IMG/VR virus record: IMGVR_UViG_3300031758_000529 | Span: 1 to 25,211 of that record | Direction: 5' to 3' (one strand) | From: a virus | Length of the DNA: 25,211 nucleotides | Part shown: positions 21,008 to 25,211 of the stretch, in pieces | How positions within the stretch are numbered: position 1 is the first letter of the stretch | Layout of the letters: every line of letters starts with the position of its first letter | The notes under the pieces: generated by a model | Seen by the model: only the letters and a program-made list of their open reading frames with translations | Told to the model about the DNA's origin: nothing | The model's database searches: none | Program-made: the position numbers and the translations under genes

Positions 21008-24000
21008 ATGGCAAATGAATTTATAGCCAGAAAGGGACTGGTTGTCCCTACTGGTAGTATAATAGTTTCATCTGGTTCGGTTACCGCAAATGATTTCTTC
21101 GGAACTGCAAGTCGAGCAGTTACCGCATCATTTGCGTTAAACGCAGCAGGTTCAGGATTCCCCTTCAGTGGTAGTGCAGTCATCACCGGGTCACTTAATG
21201 TAACCCAGGCGGTGACTGCATCGTTTTTTAAGGGTGACGGGTCACAAATTACAGGATTAAATACTTTAAGTAGTTCAGTAAATATTGATACACATACTTT
21301 CCAAGGTGATGGCTCTACCTCAAACTTTGTATTATCTCAAAGTTATGAACTGTCCTCATTATTTGTTTCTGTCGATGGATTATCGCAAACAAGTATCACA
21401 GACTATAGTATATCAACAAACATTCTTTCATTTGTAGAAGCACCGCCTTCACAATCAAGTATATTAGTTAGAGCCTTAATAAATGTAACCCAAGGTGCTA
21501 CGGGTTCATTTAGTGGTTCATTTCAAGGTGTAATTACAAGTGCAAGTTATGCAGAAACCGCTAGTTTTGCACTAACCCCATCAGGAACTTCTGGTAGTTC
21601 GGGAACGTCGGGTACATCGGGTAGTTCTGGAAGTACAGGCACCTCGGGTTCATCAGGTAGCACAGGAACTTCGGGTAGTTCCGGTTCAACAGGAACGTCT
21701 GGTTCATCTGGATCAAGTGGTATAGATGGTACTTCAGGAACATCAGGTTCATCAGGAACCTCTGGTAGTTCTGGTTCTACGGGAACCTCAGGTAGCTCGG
21801 GAAGTACAGGAACGTCTGGTAGTAGTGGTAGCACGGGTACCTCTGGTAGCTCGGGTTCAACCGGTACATCGGGTAGTTCAGGCACATCTGGTACTTCTGG
21901 TTCAAGTGGGACTGCTGGTTCTTCTGGAACAAGTGGTACGCTTACATTAACGGGTACCACAGATAATGGATTGATTACTCTCAATGGTTCAGCTCCAAAT
22001 GCAACCGTAGAAAGTAATCTTACCTTTGATGGTAATTCGTTAGTAGTTACAGGAGCAATCACAGCAAGTACTATACGAGTTAATGGTACTGCATCATTAC
22101 GATATTTAGAAACACAATTTGTAACCGCTTCAGTTATCTATGAAAGTGGTTCTACTAAGTTTGGTGACAGCTTTGATGATGTACATCAACGCACTGGTTC
22201 ACTAGAAATTACTGGCTCACTTGTAATAAACGGAACTTCGTATACCGCAGCAACTTCTGGAACATCAGGTACTGCAGGAAGCGCGGGCACATCAGGAAGT
22301 AGTGGTACTTCTGGAACATCTGGTTCATCAGGCAGTACCGGAACCTCAGGCAGTTCAGGAACATCAGGCAGTTCTGGTTCTTCAGGAACAACAGGAACTA
22401 GTGGAAGTAGTGGAACTTCGGGAGAAAATGGAAGTAGCGGAACCTCTGGTAGTTCGGGCACAACAGGAACTAGTGGTAGTGCAGGAACTTCAGGTTCTTC
22501 CGGTAGTTCGGGTACTTCAGGAAGCGCCGGTACATCAGGTACCGCTGGTAGTAGCGGTAGTACGGGAACCTCTGGAAGCGCAGGAACAGCTGGTAGTAGT
22601 GGAACAAGTGGTTCTTCTGGGTCAACGGGCACCTCAGGGTCAAGCGGTTCAACTGGAACTTCTGGTAGTAGCGGCTCAACAGGAACATCCGGTAGTAGCG
22701 GTAGTACAGGAACTTCAGGTTCATCCGGATCAACAGGTTCATCTGGAACCAGTGGAAGTTCGGGAAGTACTGGTACAAGCGGATCAGCAGGAACAAGTGG
22801 TACTACCGGTAGCTCAGGAACATCAGGTACATTAACGCTCACAGGCACCACTGATAATGGATTAATTACATTAAATGGAACCGCACCAAACGCAACCGTA
22901 GAAAGCAACTTAACATTTGACGGCAGTACCTTAACAGTGGTTGGTAATGAAGTTATATCCGGTTCCACTACAATTACAGGTAACCTCACAGTTCTTGGGT
23001 CATCATCAATTGGATATCTTACCCAAAGTCAATTAAATATCGGTACCAATTTAATCACAGTTAATGCACTCAATCCTGAATTCCGTTTTGGAGGATTAGC
23101 TGTTATTGATTCAGGATCATCACCAAAAGTTAGTGGTTCGTTATTATTTGATTCCATTAATGACCAATGGATATTCATTCATCAACAAGTAGCAGGGGCA
23201 GGTACTACATCATCCGTATTATTAATGGGCCCGCAAACCTTTAATGATGTTGGGAACGAAACGAATTTAAGTACAAATAGAATTCCAAAGAGTAATAACT
23301 CAGAACATCTCTCAGACTCCATCATTACGGATAATGGGTCGCAAATAACTGTTAGTGGGTCGGTATCTGCATCCTCATTTACAAGTTCTATTTCAAACGG
23401 AGTTGGCTTCTTTGGCACCGCATCTTATGCATTAACTCCTGCGGGAACTGCGGGTAGTAGTGGAACATCTGGTAGCTCTGGCACATCAGGTTCATCAGGT
23501 AGTACAGGAACCTCTGGTAGCAGTGGTAGTGCGGGAACCTCTGGCTCGTCTGGAAGTACGGGAACATCAGGAAGCTCAGGAACAACAGGTACTTCTGGAA
23601 GTTCGGGTACATCTGGAGCAGGGGGAAGTTCTGGAACCAGTGGAACAGCTGGTAGTTCGGGAACTACTGGAACTAGTGGCAGCGCAGGAACTTCTGGTTC
23701 GGCAGGAACTAGTGGTAGCGCAGGTACATCTGGAACCGCAGGTAGTTCTGGTACTTCTGGAGCAAATGGTTCATCTGGCACTTCTGGCTCATCAGGAAGT
23801 AGTGGAACTACGGGAACCAGCGGTAGTTCGGGTACTTCTGGAGCAAACGGTAGTTCCGGTACCTCTGGTAGTTCAGGAACATCAGGCAGTTCTGGTACGT
23901 CGGGCTCATCAGGAAGTAGTGGAACTACGGGAACCAGTGGTAGTTCAGGCTCCACAGGAACAAGCGGTTCTTCTGGTAGTACAGGTACATCTGGAAGTAG

Positions 24001-25211
24001 CGGTAGTACTGGAACATCTGGATCTTCTGGAACAGCTGGTAGTTCTGGTACTTCTGGGGCAGGAACCATTAGTGGCGGAGCAGCCAACAGAGTTGCATTC
24101 TACTCAGGAGAAACATCACTCACAGGAAGTGCAAATCTTACCTATGATGGTAATTCACTAGTAGTTACTGGTCCTCTTACTGCAAGTGCTTTAAGAGTTA
24201 ATGGTACAGCATCAATTAGATATTTAGAAACACAATTCGTAACATCATCTATTATCTTTGAATCTGGTTCTACAAAATTTGGTGATAGTTTTGATGATGT
24301 TCACCAAAGAACTGGTTCGCTAGCAATTACCGGTTCGTTAACTATAAATGGTACCTCGTATACAGCAGCAACTTCTGGAACATCGGGTACTTCTGGTAGC
24401 GCAGGTACATCAGGCACCAGCGGTAGTTCAGGTACCTCTGGTAGTTCTGGTTCTACGGGAACAAGCGGTTCATCAGGTACATCCGGATCATCTGGCACAT
24501 CAGGTAGCTCAGGATCTACAGGTACCTCAGGCTCATCTGGAACCACTGGTACATCAGGTTCTTCTGGAAGCACTGGTTCATCGGGTACCTCGGGTTCTTC
24601 TGGAACTACGGGCACATCTGGAAGTTCTGGTACCAGTGGCTCTTCAGGAAGTTCTGGTACAACCGGGTCTAGTGGTACCACGGGAAGTAGTGGTACTTCG
24701 GGTACATTAACATTAACTGGTACTAAAGATAATGGTTTAATTACCTTAAACGGGTCTGCCCCAAACGCCTCGGTCGAAAGTAATCTAACCTTTGATGGAA
24801 ATTTATTAACCGCTATCGGTAGTGGTAATTATCAAGCAGCAATTAGTGGAAGTACTGCTGCAGCATATACACAATTGTATATCAACGGTACTGGTCGTGC
24901 TTATGGCATTGGTGTTGGTAACGCAAGTGAAACTACATACGGTGTAGCAAACGAATTCTTCCTATTTGACCACAATGCAGCAGCAATGCGATTGGCAGTT
25001 GATATCAATGGTAACATTGGTGTCGGTACAACCAGTCCAGTAAACAGATTACAAATTGCGGGTAATGTCTCAGCGTCATCATATACCAGTTCTATTTCTA
25101 ACGCAGTAGGATTCTTTGGTACCAGTAGTGTAGCAGTATCTTCGTCACATGCAACCACCGCATCATTCGCACTAAATGCTGGTGGAGCTGGTTTCCCATT
25201 CAGTGGTAGTG
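21008..25211 (+). CDS. Giant tail fibre with collagen-like Gly-X-Y blocks (partial)
   Basis: The frame stays open from ATG to the window's end (at least 1401 codons), and the same frame reads sensible fibre sequence at both ends, so I infer no frameshift. It starts [18 protein letters not shown] after a GAAGGGGA ribosome binding site. Architecture in order: attachment segment; [15 protein letters not shown]-type strands; four Gly-X-Y blocks (119, 191, about 209 and 110 residues) made of [12 protein letters not shown] and GTT triplets without proline; between them duplicated globular modules (LITLNG ... VESNLTFDG, and [15 protein letters not shown]). Near the visible end lie [20 protein letters not shown] and [15 protein letters not shown], typical of fibres that end in an S74 intramolecular chaperone, but the C-terminus is outside. 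Probably a trimeric adsorption fibre with collagen-like stalks. Confidence 0.85.
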   Translation, partial: MANEFIARKGLVVPTGSIIVSSGSVTANDFFGTASRAVTASFALNAAGSGFPFSGSAVITGSLNVTQAVTASFFKGDGSQITGLNTLSSSVNIDTHTFQGDGSTSNFVLSQSYELSSLFVSVDGLSQTSITDYSISTNILSFVEAPPSQSSILVRALINVTQGATGSFSGSFQGVITSASYAETASFALTPSGTSGSSGTSGTSGSSGSTGTSGSSGSTGTSGSSGSTGTSGSSGSSGIDGTSGTSGSSGTSGSSGSTGTSGSSGSTGTSGSSGSTGTSGSSGSTGTSGSSGTSGTSGSSGTAGSSGTSGTLTLTGTTDNGLITLNGSAPNATVESNLTFDGNSLVVTGAITASTIRVNGTASLRYLETQFVTASVIYESGSTKFGDSFDDVHQRTGSLEITGSLVINGTSYTAATSGTSGTAGSAGTSGSSGTSGTSGSSGSTGTSGSSGTSGSSGSSGTTGTSGSSGTSGENGSSGTSGSSGTTGTSGSAGTSGSSGSSGTSGSAGTSGTAGSSGSTGTSGSAGTAGSSGTSGSSGSTGTSGSSGSTGTSGSSGSTGTSGSSGSTGTSGSSGSTGSSGTSGSSGSTGTSGSAGTSGTTGSSGTSGTLTLTGTTDNGLITLNGTAPNATVESNLTFDGSTLTVVGNEVISGSTTITGNLTVLGSSSIGYLTQSQLNIGTNLITVNALNPEFRFGGLAVIDSGSSPKVSGSLLFDSINDQWIFIHQQVAGAGTTSSVLLMGPQTFNDVGNETNLSTNRIPKSNNSEHLSDSIITDNGSQITVSGSVSASSFTSSISNGVGFFGTASYALTPAGTAGSSGTSGSSGTSGSSGSTGTSGSSGSAGTSGSSGSTGTSGSSGTTGTSGSSGTSGAGGSSGTSGTAGSSGTTGTSGSAGTSGSAGTSGSAGTSGTAGSSGTSGANGSSGTSGSSGSSGTTGTSGSSGTSGANGSSGTSGSSGTSGSSGTSGSSGSSGTTGTSGSSGSTGTSGSSGSTGTSGSSGSTGTSGSSGTAGSSGTSGAGTISGGAANRVAFYSGETSLTGSANLTYDGNSLVVTGPLTASALRVNGTASIRYLETQFVTSSIIFESGSTKFGDSFDDVHQRTGSLAITGSLTINGTSYTAATSGTSGTSGSAGTSGTSGSSGTSGSSGSTGTSGSSGTSGSSGTSGSSGSTGTSGSSGTTGTSGSSGSTGSSGTSGSSGTTGTSGSSGTSGSSGSSGTTGSSGTTGSSGTSGTLTLTGTKDNGLITLNGSAPNASVESNLTFDGNLLTAIGSGNYQAAISGSTAAAYTQLYINGTGRAYGIGVGNASETTYGVANEFFLFDHNAAAMRLAVDINGNIGVGTTSPVNRLQIAGNVSASSYTSSISNAVGFFGTSSVAVSSSHATTASFALNAGGAGFPFSGS
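21584..21940 (+). repeat. Gly-X-Y collagen-like block 1
   Basis: About 119 residues of uninterrupted Gly-X-Y triplets, mostly GTS, GSS and GST, including a single GID. Collagen-like triplets form triple-helical stalks in phage fibres. At DNA level the 9-base unit is present but codons for Gly, Ser and Thr vary from unit to unit. Confidence 0.9.
21941..22033 (+). repeat. 31-aa linker module, copy 1
   Basis: Encodes [16 protein letters not shown] plus an [14 protein letters not shown] half. Further copies follow blocks 2 (22832-22924) and 4 (24707-24799) with two or fewer amino-acid changes but many synonymous DNA changes. Each copy sits directly after a collagen block, so it may be the foldon-like cap that registers the triple helix. 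Confidence 0.85.
22040..22258 (+). repeat. [15 protein letters not shown] module, copy 1
   Basis: Encodes a roughly 73-aa module running from [15 protein letters not shown] through [10 protein letters not shown] and [20 protein letters not shown] to [10 protein letters not shown], leading straight into collagen block 2. A close second copy at about 24158-24376 leads into block 4. The pairing of module plus collagen suggests duplication as one cassette. Confidence 0.8.
22259..22831 (+). repeat. Gly-X-Y collagen-like block 2
   Basis: About 191 residues of Gly-X-Y triplets including GTA, GSA, GTT and one GEN. It is preceded by the [15 protein letters not shown] module and followed by the [16 protein letters not shown] module. 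Confidence 0.9.
22832..22924 (+). repeat. 31-aa linker module, copy 2
   Basis: Second copy of the [16 protein letters not shown] ... VESNLTFDG module; protein differs from copy 1 by a single S-to-T change, while many third codon positions differ. Confidence 0.85.
23011..23370 (+). repeat. Module shared with the 818-aa fibre
   Basis: Encodes [13 protein letters not shown], then [24 protein letters not shown] and a [18 protein letters not shown]-type end. The 818-aa fibre has the paralogous sequence at its residues about 464-585 (SQLNIGLSRITVN, FAGLSVIDSG, GSLLWDSLNNHWI). Boundaries are approximate. It indicates module exchange or duplication between adjacent fibre genes. Confidence 0.7.
23444..24070 (+). 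repeat. Gly-X-Y collagen-like block 3
   Basis: About 209 residues of Gly-X-Y triplets, the longest block, with GAG, GAN and GTA variants among GTS and GSS. It contains a perfect 35-base direct repeat at 23786-23820 and 23903-23937, evidence of a recent internal duplication. Confidence 0.9.
24158..24376 (+). repeat. [15 protein letters not shown] module, copy 2
   Basis: Second copy of the module at 22040-22258 ([50 protein letters not shown]). The [15 protein letters not shown] stretch is identical in protein to copy 1. Confidence 0.8.
24377..24706 (+). repeat. Gly-X-Y collagen-like block 4
   Basis: About 110 residues of Gly-X-Y triplets dominated by GTS, GSS and GTT, followed by the third LTLTGT module. 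Confidence 0.9.
24707..24799 (+). repeat. 31-aa linker module, copy 3
   Basis: Third copy of the [15 protein letters not shown] ... VESNLTFDG module, with T-to-K and T-to-S changes relative to copy 1 and extensive synonymous differences. Confidence 0.85.

Noticed and set aside
22302-24161. Plus-strand frames rich in Val, Leu, Gln and His inside the giant fibre gene
   Set aside because: Out-of-frame shadows of the same Gly-X-Y repeat; the fibre frame continues through them without a stop.
21547-24681. Long minus-strand frames (126-267 codons) rich in Pro-Glu-Val-Pro repeats
   Set aside because: They are the reverse complement of the Gly-X-Y codons (GGTACTTCTGG reads CCAGAAGTACC). They have no ribosome binding sites and break exactly where the collagen blocks end.
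21584-24706. CRISPR-like or minisatellite array
   Set aside because: The periodicity is 9 bases, follows the reading frame and varies at synonymous positions; there are no constant repeats with unique spacers.
1-25211. tRNA genes, insertion sequences, diversity-generating retroelement or invertible fibre cassette
   Set aside because: I saw no cloverleaf-like sequence, transposase, reverse transcriptase, recombinase or variable-repeat pair. The fibre variation visible is by in-frame repeats and shared modules only.
1-25211. Classical T4 late promoter TATAAATA
   Set aside because: I found no well-placed plus-strand copy ahead of the late genes; the recurrent intergenic motif is TATTTATT instead.

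Overview
The window is a continuous stretch of a tailed-phage genome: the head, neck and tail morphogenesis module of a T4-like (gp20/gp23 lineage) contractile-tailed virus. All 24 genes I call lie on the + strand, are tightly packed (many overlap by 1-4 bases) and use mostly ordinary GGAG-type ribosome binding sites and TAA stops. The DNA is moderately AT-rich. No tRNA, insertion sequence, CRISPR array or bacterial chromosomal gene is visible. The proteins resemble those of marine/freshwater T4-like myoviruses and large metagenomic phages more than coliphage T4 itself. The host cannot be told from this window.

Layout. (1) 1-3411: a run of small, mostly basic or acidic accessory genes. They include a 395-aa acidic protein with three EF-hand-like loops, a 118-aa protein with a Dps/ferritin-like ligand pattern, and four Lys/Arg-rich small proteins. 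(2) 3422-8114: portal (gp20), two proteins sitting where T4 has its prohead core genes 67/68, prohead protease (gp21), an HExxH metallopeptidase overlapping it by 4 bases, and a phage-encoded ribosomal protein bS21. (3) 8247-11141: scaffold (gp22) and major capsid protein (gp23), closed by a strong terminator. (4) 11263-13673: neck and tail-completion proteins (gp13-, gp14- and gp15-like). (5) 13740-16914: a small coiled-coil protein, tail sheath (gp18) and tail tube (gp19), closed by a second strong terminator. (6) 17017-25211: a beta-sandwich adaptor-like protein and three tail-fibre-type proteins. The last runs off the window after at least 1401 codons and contains four long Gly-X-Y collagen-like blocks separated by duplicated globular modules.

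Together the genes encode capsid assembly (portal-nucleated scaffold/capsid shell matured by gp21), the connector, the contractile tail, and adsorption fibres. The order 20-21-22-23-13-14-15-18-19 is rearranged relative to T4 (13-14-15-...-18-19-20-21-22-23). Transcription appears to be split into units: an octamer TATTTATT, or a near match, sits 21-34 bases upstream of the first gene of most units, and two clear intrinsic terminators follow gp23 and gp19.

The observations most worth following are the bS21 gene embedded in the capsid cluster, the Dps-like metal-ligand spacing in the 118-aa protein, the second (zinc) protease beside gp21, the recurrent TATTTATT motif, and the very long collagen-like fibre whose repeats are conserved in protein but scrambled in synonymous codons.
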